A stretch of 64,000 bases of DNA from Conchocele bisecta (GCA_029237695.1 CM055265.1:83198447-83262446); one strand, 5' to 3'; counted from the stretch's first letter, positions 33,298 through 45,550 are shown. Made by a program: numbers and translations. The notes: generated from the sequence alone by a model not told the origin.

Positions 33298-33512
33298 TGT
33301 CTGTGATTGAAAAAAATGGGGCTTATGGGATTTGTGACCAGCTTAGTACCTGGGCACAGAGCACACTCCTGTAGCCTGATAAGTATGTATATGTCTTGTT
33401 AGAAGCAGGACAGGTGTTTCATTGATGGAATGGCGAACAGTGCAGATCCTGGTCAGACTGTGCGGATGCACAGGCTGATCTGGATCTACACTGGTCGTAT
33501 AACCCATAAATA
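33298..33512. mobile_element. I3: I-family MITE, right end lost
   Basis: Left 'gtctgtgattgaaaaaaatg', then the normal module order to 'actggtcgtataacccata'. It directly follows K2. Confidence 0.75.
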
Positions 33513-33635
33513 TCGTACATGTTGTGGATATTATAACGCACCTCTTAACATCGCTTCATATACCATTGCGGTCGTAGCTTTGTACTTTCCCCTTAGCCAA
33601 AATCGATTTTAGTGCAAATGTGGCACCATAATTCC

Positions 33636-34078
33636 AGCACAAAAATATTTACACAATTCCCTAACATTTGATTGGCCCGTAGCAAGTCTCTGTCCAAAAG
33701 CTATATCCCAGTAAACTCCCACGCCGAACTACTTTCAGTAACATTCTTAAGAAAACGGAAAATAAACACATTTTCTTGATGAATTTATTTCAAATGCTGG
33801 AATTATAAGGAATGAATGGCTTTTTTGTTATTTATCGGGGATATAAACTTGGAAAAGTCGCGGGAATACTGGACGAGGCCTTCCGGCCTTCGTCCAGTAT
33901 TCCCGCGACTTTTCCAAGTTTATACCCCGATAAATTCCACAAAAAGGCCATTCATTCCTATAATAACGAATACTTTAAGAACATACTACTGGTATAATAT
34001 ATACTCATGGACAAAAGTCTTGTCCCCTGTAAATTAGTCAATATATTACTAAACCTATGCATGGCACACCTGTAAAAC
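33636..34078 (+). mobile_element. C5: C-family element, long form
   Basis: 'ttccagcacaaaaatattta' to hairpin (33,855-33,925), then ~130 bp past the hairpin to 'atgcatggcacacctg'. C6 (37,907) is nearly identical over the whole ~440 bp, so these two copies are recent. Confidence 0.85.
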
Positions 34079-34840
34079 CGATTTTAAAACAATAGTATGA
34101 TGTGGATAAAGGGCGTGTCTAAATGTATTAGTTATTCAATTAGCAACCAGACTATGTAAAACACGATTGGGTGAAAATCAAGTCGTAAAAATGCTGTTTT
34201 CAATGGGGTGTATTGTTTATGGTTTGTTGACTTGTTAGTAATGTACTGAACATTATACTTATAAGGATAGTTGTCTTATTTTTATTATTAATATTACACA
34301 GTGACACTTCTCTAAACCGGACACCCTGGGAAGCATCCAGGCTTCAACGGCCAGCTATAAATATTATGACAGCAAACTATACAAAATACGAGATATCTGA
34401 GCATTTCTCCCATCAATCTCCAAATAAATGTCAACGTGTAAACTTTGCAATCTGATGCACAGCCTATTGTTACTGTACACGTTACCCATAGGTAAAGCCA
34501 TAATTACTCGCATAGTAGGTGAGTAGACACCAGGGACAATACACTCACTACATGTAATTGCTTACATGTCACTGGATTTTACAGCTAATAACAGAGCACA
34601 GTAGTGGGTATATATGGTATGTGTTGTGTGGTTTGCCAGGTAAAAGTGATACACTGTGCGATTTTCTGTGTATGAGGGTATTTATAATGGTCGTTCATGT
34701 TTTTAAAACCACGGGCACAAACCTGTCCAGAAAACTTACATATTTTACCGTTTGGTGTAATATAATTGATAGGAGTCCGTTCTCCTGGCGTTTCTACATG
34801 TGACTAGCTACATTATAGCATATGTTCTACTTCACATTTT
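34079..34840. other. Mostly unique; L fragment
   Basis: 34,300-34,352 matches the L-family left end ('tctctaaaccggacaccctg') only. The rest shows no gene or repeat. Confidence 0.45.
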
Positions 34841-34844
34841 GTGG

Positions 34845-35058
34845 GAACGAATTGTTAATTCGAGGGAACGAATTGTTATATCATGGGAACGAATTGTTTG
34901 TTAAATTGAGGGAACGAATTGTCATTTCGTGGGAATGAATTGTCATTTCGTGGGAATTAATTGTTAATTCGAGAGAACAATTTATTAAATTGAGGAACCG
35001 AATTGTTATTTCGTGGGAACGAATTAATAAACAAACCATGTCCCCTGCGGGGCTCCGT
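34845..35058. mobile_element. H5: right part of an H-family element
   Basis: 21-bp units in one orientation and the right end 'cccctgcggggctccgta'. The left end is missing. Confidence 0.85.
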
Positions 35059-35334
35059 ACATTGCTACATGTAAAACACATGGTGTGCAAAAAATGATTG
35101 GGTTAAACGGTGCATCGTAAACTAGGTGAAATAAACCTACCGTGTATACAAATGTTATCAAAAGTCATTCAACATTATTCTAGCTCAAAATGCTCCCCTC
35201 AGCCGTAATAATTTGGCAAATTTGCATTAAGCCGGTGTTGCATTTGAACAAATGCGGGTTAACGCTAATTGGGGTAGGCCACATGTGAGGTGTATTAAAT
35301 AACCCAGTTATTATCAAATATCTGACGTTGTATC

Positions 35335-35645
35335 TACCGTCTGTTCCACATTTTTCTGGCGACGAACTTTTGGCTACAAGACACATTAAATCTAAAATGT
35401 ATTTAAATGTAAATACTCGTTCATCAATAACAAAAGAAATCACTCTCCACAATTGTTTTTATGTGATGCAATTACGTCAAATATCGATTTTATTGCGCAA
35501 AAAAAAACATGGGGCTAAAACTAGATTTTTTTTTAAACAATTTTGGAATATGTGGACCGATTTTCAAAATGTAACTTTTGTTTTCTTAGTTACATCATTT
35601 GCAAGCTGTCTGTACAGGTTTCCGTGTCAATTTCCAAAATAATTA
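35335..35645. mobile_element. N1: left half of an N-family MITE
   Basis: 'ccgtctgttccac..ttt.tg' and 'gacgaacttttggcta' match the ends of N2 (60,690). The body includes the poly-A-rich 'atcgattttattgcg'. The right half is absent and a transposase fragment follows. Confidence 0.7.
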
Positions 35646-35654
35646 GTTTTTCGA

Positions 35655-36235
35655 CATTAATGAGCACACGGTACGCCGTCGTCTACGTGATGAGAGGATG
35701 CGATCTCGACGTCCTTACGTTGGGCCAATTCTGACACAAAAACATCCTCTAGACAGATTGGCCTGGGCAACAGCGCATTCTGGCTGGACACGTCAGCGCT
35801 CGGCTATTGGTCTGTTTTCTGACGAGAACAAATTCACCGTCGCGTATACAGATGATGTGGAGAAAGATTTGCCCAGTGTTGTGACGTCGAGGCAACCAGG
35901 GGCCCGTTTCACTAAACTTCGTACGACTAAAATGTTCGTAAGTGCAAATTTAGGATCGTCTGAAAAATTAAATTGAAGGATTTACATTTCTTGAACATAG
36001 GCTGCATATGCAGCCTATGTTCAATAAATGTAAATCCATTAATTGTTTACAAGAAAACAGTGTTAACGTGAAATGTACAGACTATCATAATTTGGCACTT
36101 ACGAACATTTTAGTCGTAAGACGTTTTAGTGAAACTGCCCCCTGATTCGGAGGTGACAGCGTGACTGTGTGGGCTGGTATTATCTCGCGACTACAAAACT
36201 GAGTTGCACGTTGTATAGATATGTATAGATGAGTT
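35655..36235 (+). pseudogene. Tc1/mariner transposase fragment, split by MITE A4
   Basis: 35,659-35,898 in one frame encodes the junction of the DNA-binding and catalytic regions of a Tc1-like transposase: 'VRRRLRDERMRSRRPYVGP', then 'LAWATAHSGWTRQ' and 'FSDENKF', where the D corresponds to the first catalytic aspartate. A4 interrupts after 35,898. The next conserved block, 'SVTVWAGI', resumes at about 36,155 and is followed by a frameshift before an 'YKTELHVV'-like segment. The N-terminal HTH, the second and third acidic residues and both TIRs are not seen, so this is a dead remnant. Confidence 0.85.
35899..36142. mobile_element. A4: A-family MITE inside Tc1 transposase
   Basis: Complete 244-bp copy. 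Ends 'cccgtttcactaaacttcgt' and 'gttttagtgaaactgccccc'; centre 'taggctgcatatgcagccta'. Confidence 0.9.
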
Positions 36236-36639
36236 GTATATAGGTTTTCATAAATCGTTGACCGGATAAGGGGAAAGAGTGTGCACTGGGGCAGAAATCA
36301 CCCGATTGTGCCCAGATGACCTTTGATATGTCCCCATCACGGTCTGATCAAGTACATGCAATTTCGACTGTGTGAACACCCCGTAATTAGCTTAAATCCG
36401 AGGTTTATGTCTATAACGCAGTGCGACTTACTTACTAAGTAGTCCTGTGTTATAGACAGAACATTGGGGTTAGGTGTTCGTGTGATAACTGTGTAAGTGA
36501 GCTCGAGACCGTTGCAGAAAACGAGTTGGGTATCATTATAAGTATCATCAAATTGAATGCATGTCTACCTGTCGTGTTATGGTATCTGAAGACTAGTGGC
36601 CGTATTAAACTAGATGTCCGCGGCCAGCATATAAACCCC
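36236..36639. other. Spacer with hairpin
   Basis: 36,405-36,475 is an imperfect hairpin ('atgtctataacgcag' and complement around 'cttacttactaag'), similar in layout to 16,530-16,580. Confidence 0.5.
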
Positions 36640-37480
36640 GCTGAGGTATTTGATGCTCCCAGTGTGTATGTATCTGGTTAGAGAAATCGGATTGGGGAGA
36701 TATTGGGTACTTAAAAACTTTCACTAATATTTCACAAACAAATTTACGCAAGTTTCAGAGTAATTTACCTTGACCTTTGGCATAGGGGCTACATAGATTG
36801 GCTATAGAATGAAACTATGTACGGTGATAACGATGTATGTGAAGTTCCAAGTCAATTTGGCTTAGGGTTGTGGAGATATTTGGTACTTACAAACTTCAAC
36901 ACAGATTTTACAAAAAAAAAACAACAATAACACAAATGTTTACAAAAGTAATTTGATCTTGACCATGGGTATGAGGGCAGCATGTGTGGCCTATGGAATG
37001 AAAATATGGATGATGATAAAGAGGTATATGATGTTTCAAGTCAATCAGACTGGAGTTGTGGAGATATTTGGTAGCGAAAAACTTTAACCCATATTTTACA
37101 AAAACAATTAACGCAAATTTACAAGCAATTTGACCTTGAACTTGCGAATGAGGGCGGCATGGCTGGGCTATAGAATGAAAATATAGATGATGATAAAGAG
37201 GTATATGAAGTTCCAAGTCAATCGGACTTAGTGTAGTGGAGATATAGTGGAGATATCTGGTACTGAAAAAAAAACTTAAAGCAGATTTCAAAGTAATTTG
37301 ACCTTGACCTTGGGTATAGGGGCCGCATGGGTGGGCTATACAATGAAAAGGTATGTGAAGTTTGAAGTCAATTGAACTTAGGGTTGTGGAGATATTTGGT
37401 ACTTAAAATACTTTGACGCAAATGCCCGACGCACGGACGCACGGACGCACAGACGCACGGACGCACGCCAAATGCGGCGA
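36640..37480. repeat. Q array: ~180-190-bp tandem repeat, then GACGCACG tract
   Basis: 'gtggagatatttggta' or close variants recurs around 36,690, 36,870, 37,055, 37,245 and 37,385. Each unit also carries 'ttgaccttgacc' and 'ggctatagaatgaaa'. It ends in (GACGCACG)-type repeats at 37,425-37,470. The minus ORF of 127 codons follows the repeat period and is not a gene. Confidence 0.8.
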
Positions 37481-37845
37481 CTATCTCGCGCTGACCGCAA
37501 GCGGGCGTGATAAAAATGTGCTATAGATGTTTTGGCGTCACAGCCACATGTAGCAGTAATATAGTTAATTATGTGTCTGTGCATTTGTTTGTCCGCGATC
37601 CAGTAGACGGAGGTGACCTAAACATTAGAATGTATCGCACATACTTCTAAATGTGAATACATATAGGTTGTCTGTGATATCACATTTATGAAATACTAAC
37701 TTTTAAGTGACCATTCAGTTTCAAGAACGCACTTGGAATATTTAGTAGTTTTGTTTTCAAGTTTCATAGTTCTGTATAATGTTACGAGTGATTCTAAATG
37801 TCTTAGGATACGAAAGTACCCTAGCAAAATATCAGTGGACCGCTT
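37481..37845. other. No recognisable feature
   Basis: Continues from the Q array with 'actatctcgcgctgaccgca', then unique-looking sequence. Confidence 0.4.
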
Positions 37846-37906
37846 CACTAAACTTCTTACGACTAAAGTGCAAATTTAGGATCGTCTGGAAATTTCAATT
37901 GATAGA

Positions 37907-38347
37907 TTCCAGCACAAAAATGTTTACACAATTCCCTAACATTTGATTGGCCCGTAGCAAGTCTCTGTCCAAAATTTATATCCCATTAAACTCCCACGCC
38001 GAACTACTTTCAGTAACATTCTTAAGAAAACGGAAAATAAACACATTTTCTTGATGAATTTATTTCAAATGCTGGAATTATAAGGAATGAATGGCCTTTT
38101 TGTTATTTATCGGGGATATAAACTAGGAAAAGTCGCGGGAATACTGGACGAGGCCTTCCGGCCTTCGTCCAGTATTCCCGCGACTTTTCCAAGTTTATAC
38201 CCCGATAAATTCCACAAAAAGGCCATTCATTCCTATAATAACGAATACTTTAAGAACATACTACTGGTATAATATATACTCATGGACAAAAGTCTTGTCC
38301 CCTGTAAATTAGTCAATATATTACTAAACCTATGCATGACACACCTG
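37907..38347 (+). mobile_element. C6: long-form C element inside A5
   Basis: Nearly identical to C5, from 'ccagcacaaaaatgtttaca' to 'atgcatgacacacct'. GATT occurs on both sides, a possible 4-bp duplication. Confidence 0.85.
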
Positions 38348-38376
38348 GATTTATATTTATTGAACATATGCAGCCT

Positions 38377-39240
38377 ATAGTAGGGGGGGGGGGGGGCAAG
38401 CACCCATACAATGAATTCTATTTCAACCCGAGAGAGCAAAAGCAACGACTACTTTAAATCAATGCATTATATCACCCTGAACACGAATCCGGTGTCGGTC
38501 AATCAAATCAGGTGGGACAAGGTAATTGTTAGGGTCATTAAGTGCACATGGGTCAAATGAGTACAAAGCTCACTTTATTTTGATAATACAATATGTACAT
38601 GCATAACATTACAGAACACTCCGATAAAGTATGTTTTATTGGTGATTATTGTTTTATGGGGCATATACAAAGCAATTCGATTTAATCGGACGTTTTTATC
38701 GTTGAGAGTATCAAGATATTCAAGATGGCCACCAAGCATCAATATTTAGCCTGAAATGTGTACTCATTTGATGAATGAAAACAAATAGGCACATGGATCT
38801 TGATCGGACGGACGCAGAAAACGCTTTGGATACCATGTATTAATTTTAAACATAGATGGAGGCTATCAAAATTATATGAATCCAAGATGGACACCAAATA
38901 TTCATCAATATCAGGCAGCATTATATACACTGTGGTGGACCATATCTTGGTACTAAGCTAGATGTGAACATATTAGTTTGATTTTCATCTGAGATACGAT
39001 ATTAAAAATATTGATCAATATTTATGCTTTTCTTAAAGAGCGTGTTTAATTTAAAATGGCCGCCATATTTTCCAAAAACTCGAAAGTTATTGAATATAAT
39101 GTTTACTTTTGCTTCATTTATGTATACTACTGCGGTAAAATCAGTAAGTTGGACACAGTTGATTTTGAAGTCATTTGTAATTGTGTTTATTCAAAATGGT
39201 CGCCTCATTTAGGCTATTTTAATATAGTGTGGTACTGGTA
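38377..39240. repeat. E2 left TIR with spaced ATGGCC motifs
   Basis: Motifs at 38,722 (AAGATGGCCACC), 38,884 (AAGATGGACACC), 39,053 (AAAATGGCCGCC) and 39,193 (AAAATGGTCGCC) are 140-169 bp apart. The outer ~360 bp pairs clearly with the right end; inner pairing is weak. Includes a 14-base G run at 38,382. Confidence 0.7.
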
Positions 39241-42200
39241 ATTGTACGTTTCTTTTCATTTACTTTTACATTTCTTTATATGACAGATTCACACGTGTTC
39301 AGACTAGTAGATAGCTGATAATATACTTGGCGATGCTCGAATTAGGATACACTCGTTGTAGAGTCAGAATATTAAAACATATGTACTGTTTGTTTTACAT
39401 ATTGTATTTTATTGAGTCTTACGTTATCATATACGTTGTAAATTGCACCATAATGCCATATATGTATACACTACGTATTGCGATTGGTACATATGCTATA
39501 GTTCAGCCATGTTCGCATTACAGTCAGCTATCGAACTGTTATATGCTGGTGTGCGGCTAAGTACCATGACATTTCAATCACTTTAGATTTATAACCAAGA
39601 TAAAACAATTCATGTAAAATACAACACTAATACAATAGTATATATTACAGTTTCTGTTTCCGTGAATATCCATACATTCACAAGTGGATATACCAATATG
39701 CATACACTTAAATTACACTGAAATATTTAATAATTGTCCCATATACCCATACGTCTGTATAAGGCAGATCAGCATATTCTATTGCAGCAAACATTTCCGC
39801 ATGACTGCTTGTATAATTATCGCTGATAAATGGAAATATATTCTCAATTAACATATATTCTCATCAACAAAAGTCCCGTCTCCTGCACTGAAATAAATAT
39901 TGACAGCATCTATGCGTGTCGCATATATAAAACATAATATGCTGTAACGAATGCTCATGATTTAGAGGCCTCATATCAGTTATGTGTCAATGTTTAGCTT
40001 TACACGTTTCGCTTCCAGGTTAGCTCAACCCCGGTTAGTTGAAAATTAATCGAGTCACGGGAATTGCGGTGTTGTACTGAAAAATGGTTGTTTGGTTGAT
40101 TTGTGTACATTATTTATCCATGAATCGCAAGTGCAACTATCCAAATACGTCCATGTGAAAATAAGTGTCTCTGTTCGGTTTCTTACGATCTTAAGTATAT
40201 GTCGTATGTTGGTGTGTATAGACACGGACGGTTGGAACTTTCTGATATAATTCTAGATTAGCATAGAATAAACACCCATGTTCATTTTAATCCATTTAAA
40301 GTATTATATATTATATTACACATATGGTTGTGATATTATAATACACAGTTGTGACACTTACACATACCATGTAAGGACATTATATGACTACAACATATAT
40401 TACAGTGTATGGTATTCCCCAGAAACAATGCCCTTCATAACTGTGATGCATATACATACATATGCATTCAATATAGATTGTATTATGACCGCATAATACA
40501 TTTGTATAACTTGTATTCTTTCTATGTACCAAACAATCTCATGAATGACCTGCACATATGTTCCATCATGAATTCACAACATATTGATCTCGATCGCATT
40601 ATAGTTTAATATCCATACTTATGTGACTCACAAATACTGACTCATTAAATCCTTCCTATGTACATAGTACATGCCTACCTGTATATGACTTCTTGGTATT
40701 ATAGGTCATCCAAACGCGATTTTATTGTTAATAAACACAGCATATGCCGTGTTTATAAACTGAGATGTAATGGTCTGGATGACACCTTGCTTAAATGATA
40801 CGTCATCCACAAGTTTATTTTATTTTGGGCAATAACAACATCATATGTCATATATAAACTGAGATTCGATGACCATGATCACACCATTGACTCTACATAT
40901 ATACGATATGTATATGTTATATAATTCCCCAATTTTCAAGTAATTGATTATGTCTCTTGCTACACCGACAAGCACACTCGCAGTGTCCATGTGCTGTGTT
41001 TCCAAGTTATTGGTATTCCATGTTCATGTTAATGTCGTCAATATTACGACTTTGTTAAATAATAAATGTGTCGATAAATACTTTTCAGGTATAAATGGTG
41101 GGAATAAAACGTATACAACTGCAATTCAGTGTCTTCTATAGCGCACTAATGTGGACATTACATACTACTTATATATCTCAAGATGCGATGGCGTGGTTTT
41201 CGTTTTATTATACAAAAAGTTAAGCATACTTCTTCGCTATGAAAAAAACGCTGCTTTCATTATGTGGGAAGTGAATAATGGTAGTTGTTACGTAGCCAGT
41301 CAAGTTCAGAATTCGTCAACTTCCCTTTGATATGTCAATCGCTGTGCCTATCCTGTCGTGTACCGCGTTAATAAATTGATAATCGTTTTTCGTAGATAGA
41401 TAGATAGTAGGCTTCGTTATAATGGAAAATGACACAACATCCGCATCCGCATGGAATGTACCAGTATCTCATGGTTTCAATGTATGCAACAGACCCGTAA
41501 CCAGACATTTATGAAGTAAGGAGTCTTTTCGATGGCTTGAATGGCCCGAGGCAGCTGAGGGGTTACGGGGCCATGCTCTACCAGACAACAGACAATTGTG
41601 AAATCCACATGGTCTGAAATACCATTTTATATATTCTCAGCACATACATGTAATACGACTCTACTGCTTGCATCAATATTATAAAATGACTACGTATTGA
41701 CAATAATTCTTATTTTAGTGCATGACAGAGTGGACATCAAGGCACGACGAGGGAGATTGGTGATGGGGTCGTCCGACCGCACCGACCCCCTGGTTATGGA
41801 CCTGTTGTAATAATAAAATGCAACATTGGTGTTCATGGTCGTGTTAAATATAACATAATAGAGTTTCGGTTTAATGTGTAATGGCTTTAAACGGACTATC
41901 GACAGCTCATTTCATTTGCATGGCTAGGGGCGGTTAATTGAATATTTGCATACAATTTCCATCCAGCCCTGACATTAGACAAACTGGATCTACTGTCAGG
42001 TCTTCACCACACTATAGTAATTTAGCCGCCTCCACATAAACGTAGTATGATTAACACTGATCGTATTTCTCTTATAACGGGGTTAGCCGGATTCAACTCT
42101 CGCCTACATGAAAGCTGAACATTCGAATAAGGGCCAAGCCAGGGGGGATATCGCGCTCCCCGGCAATTATCAACCCATTATCGTTAATTATATAATACAT

Positions 42201-42470
42201 TACCATTCACATGCACCCAACCTGCCACTTTATTTTATTTCTATCCGACACGGGCATTATGTTGATTCACTCAAATGAATGAATACCTAGATGTAATTGT
42301 AAATATGTTCATGTTTCCTTTGACATTGTCAACATGTATTATGTTCCACTTGAAATCCAAGATCGTGACTATGTAGTCGTTTACTAACCATTACCATGTT
42401 ACAGCTAGGATCTATTGTTATCCATGAGTTGCACCAATATTTTGTTGATAGCTCATATTATAAAACTACG
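39241..42470. other. E2 interior, no gene
   Basis: AT-rich, with small ORFs only. 39,860-39,945 resembles the right extension of C5/C6 ('caacaaaagtcccgtctcct'). A short (ATAG)n lies near 41,397. Confidence 0.5.
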
Positions 42471-43494
42471 CAATATAGTAGCCATCTTGGTAACTAAAAT
42501 GGCGGTTATAAAATATTATTCTTTATGTTGTCATTGGAAACACTAAAACATTGATTTTATGGTGTGGCATATACTATGTCGTTGATGACTACCCTACTTA
42601 ATATAGATGTGTCAGAATTGTATCCATGTTGGCGGTCAATTTGATTTACGTTTGATTGCGGCGACAGATAATTCGGTACAGTTTGGAACACAAGTCTCGG
42701 ACTTTTAAAATATAACAAATATGATTTCCAATTATGTTTCATTTCTTTACTACTTTGTCGATCAACAGCGCCTAAGAGGTTAAGCGATACTTAGCGGCCA
42801 TCTTGAATATTCCAACATGGTTAAATAATAAGTATATTAGATGGACTGATTCATTTGTGCAAAGAACACATTAAATAATAATAATAAAAAAAGGCAAACA
42901 ACTGAAATATAAATGTGCATGGAAGTGTAGCTATATATTTTGGTTATTCCACACACATTTACTGCACGTCTGTGTGAATATTTAGCGGCCATCTTATATG
43001 TATATGAATTTGTCAGTGGTGAATTGCTTTTATAAGTTATCAAAACGTATTTCTATGTATGTAAACGCATAATGTAAGTACCAAACGCCATATAATAATC
43101 AGTCAGAATATATTTAAGACAAAATGTTAATACCTGGTGGTCATCTTGAAAATCGCAAAATACACACCGTTTTGAACCACCATCAAAACGAAGCGTCTCA
43201 TATATGTCCTAAGGAAGAATATTCAACAATTTAAACAACTTTATCTGATATTTGAAGCATGATATGCACGTACATGTCCATCTACTGATATAAAATATGT
43301 GTTTGAACTCATTTGACCTCTTTGCACTTAATGACCTCAAATGTGACCTTGTCCCACCTAATTGTATTGACCGACACCGGATTCATGTTCAGAAATGTAT
43401 GATGTATCAATCTAGCATAGTCGTTGCTTTAGCTCTCTTGGGTTGAACAGAAATCGTTTTTAAGCCACTTCTCTTCAAGATGCTCCTCCACTAC
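42471..43494. repeat. E2 right TIR with spaced ATGGCC motifs
   Basis: Reverse-oriented motifs at 42,481, 42,794, 42,985 and 43,137, plus one forward AAAATGGCGG at 42,497. It pairs with the left TIR, best over the outer ~360 bp. Confidence 0.7.
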
Positions 43495-43606
43495 TATGTT
43501 CAATAAATGTAAATTCAATAATTGTTAATGTGAAATTTATAGACTATCATAATTTTGCACTTACGAACATTTTAGTTGTACGAAGTTTAGAGAAACGGGC
43601 CCATGA

Positions 43607-44312
43607 ACTCTGCGTAAAATTGGTTCAAAACAAAAATGACAAATGAGTACTGATTTTTTCATGAAAAATATTTACATAATTTACGATATCTTCCGTATAT
43701 GACAAAGAAAGTTAACGAAAGTTAACGAAAGATTCCGATCAAATGACAATTTCTCAACGGTTAACGTCATTTACAGAAAATACCACATTTGTTTGTATGG
43801 CTTTGCATGTATTTAATTCGGTCAGACCCCACACGTTCAGAAATGGATCCGTAGTTATAACTGTTGTGGCAATTCTGATGACGTTCATTCGCGAGATATC
43901 AACCGACGGTCTCGTAGCTGTAAATTTTATCCAAATAACTTCGAAACAACTCCTAGGATACCGACGTTATCGATAGACGATCGTATATACAATGACATAT
44001 AAATCTCGCCCAATATTAACAATATATATGGGTTGAATATATGTGTTCAAAACATTTGAACGTAAGAGTTTGAAAACGGTTTAACAATAGTTATTCGAAT
44101 GGATACAATTGTATGCGGCAAATTTATTGGCTGTTTCTTGTCACATGGTCAATATCGGCTAGTATCTTGTCATTTACTTTCCATAAAGCGAAGCCCCATA
44201 TATTGTATACATGAGCCATCATTTGAGACAGAGTACCTTTTACCCTTAGACTGCTACTCACAACAATTGTCGTCTGCTGTTCCTTTTATATATTGACTTA
44301 TTTCTCAATAAA
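43607..44312. other. No recognisable feature
   Basis: ORFs of 77 and 65 codons without motifs. 'tgacaaagaaagttaacgaa' contains a short direct duplication. Confidence 0.4.
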
Positions 44313-44382
44313 AACATGGTTTGACAGCACTTCAGAATCATTTCCAATGGAAATGATTCTAAAGTGCTATCAAACAATGTTG
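44313..44382. repeat. Hairpin, ~33-bp arms
   Basis: 'acatggtttgacagcacttc' with its near-complement ending at 44,382 and centre 'atttccaatggaaat'. A third partial arm follows to about 44,415. Confidence 0.75.
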
Positions 44383-44537
44383 TAAATTATTCTAGAGTGC
44401 TGTCAAAGCATGTTTTTGATGATAAAAATGTAAAATAGAAAATAAACAGCAGACGACAAAACATTAAGATAGCGGTTTAAGGGTTAATGCATCGGATTCC
44501 GCATTTTAGATACAGGAGCGTTTAGGTGTTGTCCAGT

Positions 44538-44854
44538 AGCCCATTTCATCAACATTGCAAAGTATACTTTACTAGCAAAGTATACTTTGAGGGAGTAATC
44601 ATTTATTTTTCCTGAAATGCATTATTTCATATAGAACTAACAAATGCATATATTTCATGATTAAAAGTATGCAGAATTATTATACTGAATTTATTATATT
44701 TTAACAGCCATTAAATGGCTGTGATAATGTAATAAATTCAGCATAATAAAAATTAATAAATTTATCATAAAATTGGAAATTTCTCCCTCAAAGTATACTT
44801 TGCTACTAAAGTATACTTTGCAATGTTGATGAAATAGGCTACAGGTCACCAACG
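44538..44854. mobile_element. AA2: AA-family MITE, complete
   Basis: TIR 'catcaacattgcaaagtata' and complement. Duplicate 'aaagtatacttt' words lie in each TIR; internal 'attaaatggctgtgataat'. Confidence 0.85.
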
Positions 44855-44857
44855 TTT

Positions 44858-45058
44858 CTGAACATCTAGTGGAAATGCCAACTCACAATCAAGCAATTTG
44901 ATTGTCTGAGCCTGAGCTGTAGCTCAGGCTCAGACAATCAAGCTGCTTGGTGTCAATGACACTATTAAAGCAGTTTGAAATAAAGAAATTGACAAACATT
45001 GGCAAGATTAGCTCAAGCGGTAGTGTGATACAGCTTCGGAATATAAGTAAGTAAGTAA
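44858..45058 (+). mobile_element. O1: SINE-like repeat with hairpin
   Basis: Hairpin 'ttgattgtctgagcctgagc' (44,898-44,942) followed by tRNA A-box-like 'tagctcaagcggtag' (45,009-45,023). The same order is found at 61,786-62,015. The class is uncertain. Confidence 0.5.
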
Positions 45059-45330
45059 TTTGTTTATTATAGTGACATGTGTTAAACGAAACAGGGAATG
45101 TGTACAATATAATATTGACGAAAACACCCGGCCCTATGGACATATATGTCACTTTCAAATTTTAGGTAACAAATGTATGTGTAAATATACAGTATAAAAT
45201 CAATAATTAGCACCTCGTTTGAGCAGTATAGATCATGTATATAATTAAGTGTAGGTAAAGCTGAATTGACCTTAATTTCGCGACGCCACATCTGCTTAAT
45301 ACAGGCATATATATGCATAGGTATTCTACC
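45042..45330 (-). mobile_element. LINE 3' end, minus strand
   Basis: Read on the minus strand, 'aataaacaaattacttactt' gives an AATAAA and a (TTAC)n tail. 'acccggccctatgg' (45,124) matches the 3' UTR of the LINE at 54,208 ('acccggccgatat'). No RT is left. Confidence 0.55.
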
Positions 45331-45334
45331 CTAA

Positions 45335-45550
45335 TGTAGGAGGGACCCGCAGTGGACTTAGAATTATTTTTTTATTAATTCGTTCCCACGAAATAACAAT
45401 TCGTTCCCTCAATTTAACAATTCGTTTCCACGAAATAACAATTCGTTCCCACGATATGACATGGTGACGAATTGTTAATTGTTAATTCGAGAGAACGAAT
45501 TGTTTAATAGAGGGAACGAATTGTTATTTCGTGTGAACGAATTATTAAAA
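45335..45550. mobile_element. H6: degraded H-family element
   Basis: Left end 'aggagggacccgcagtggac' is a diverged TIR. Inverted 21-bp units switch near 45,466. The right TIR is lost. Confidence 0.8.

Larger units (their letters stand above)
38377..43494. mobile_element. E2: 5.1-kb non-coding TIR element
   Basis: The left end AGTAGGGGG and right end CCTCCACTACT are inverted. Inverted similarity continues through 'gaatccggtgtcggtcaat' (about 38,485) and its counterpart near 43,380, and through 'ggtcaaatgagt' (38,551) and its counterpart near 43,320. The target in A5 is restored exactly with a 2-bp TA/AT duplication. The TIRs hold regularly spaced AAGATGGCCACC-type motifs as in E1. No ORF above 77 codons lies inside and no E1-like protein remnant was seen, so it is non-autonomous. 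Confidence 0.8.
37846..43606. mobile_element. A5: A-family MITE split by C6 and E2
   Basis: Three pieces make one A element in order: 37,846-37,906 (left arm), 38,348-38,376 (centre, 'attgaacatatgcagcct'), and 43,495-43,606 (right arm, 'gttcaataaatgtaaa' to 'agtttagagaaacgggccc'). C6 and E2 fill the two gaps. Confidence 0.85.
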
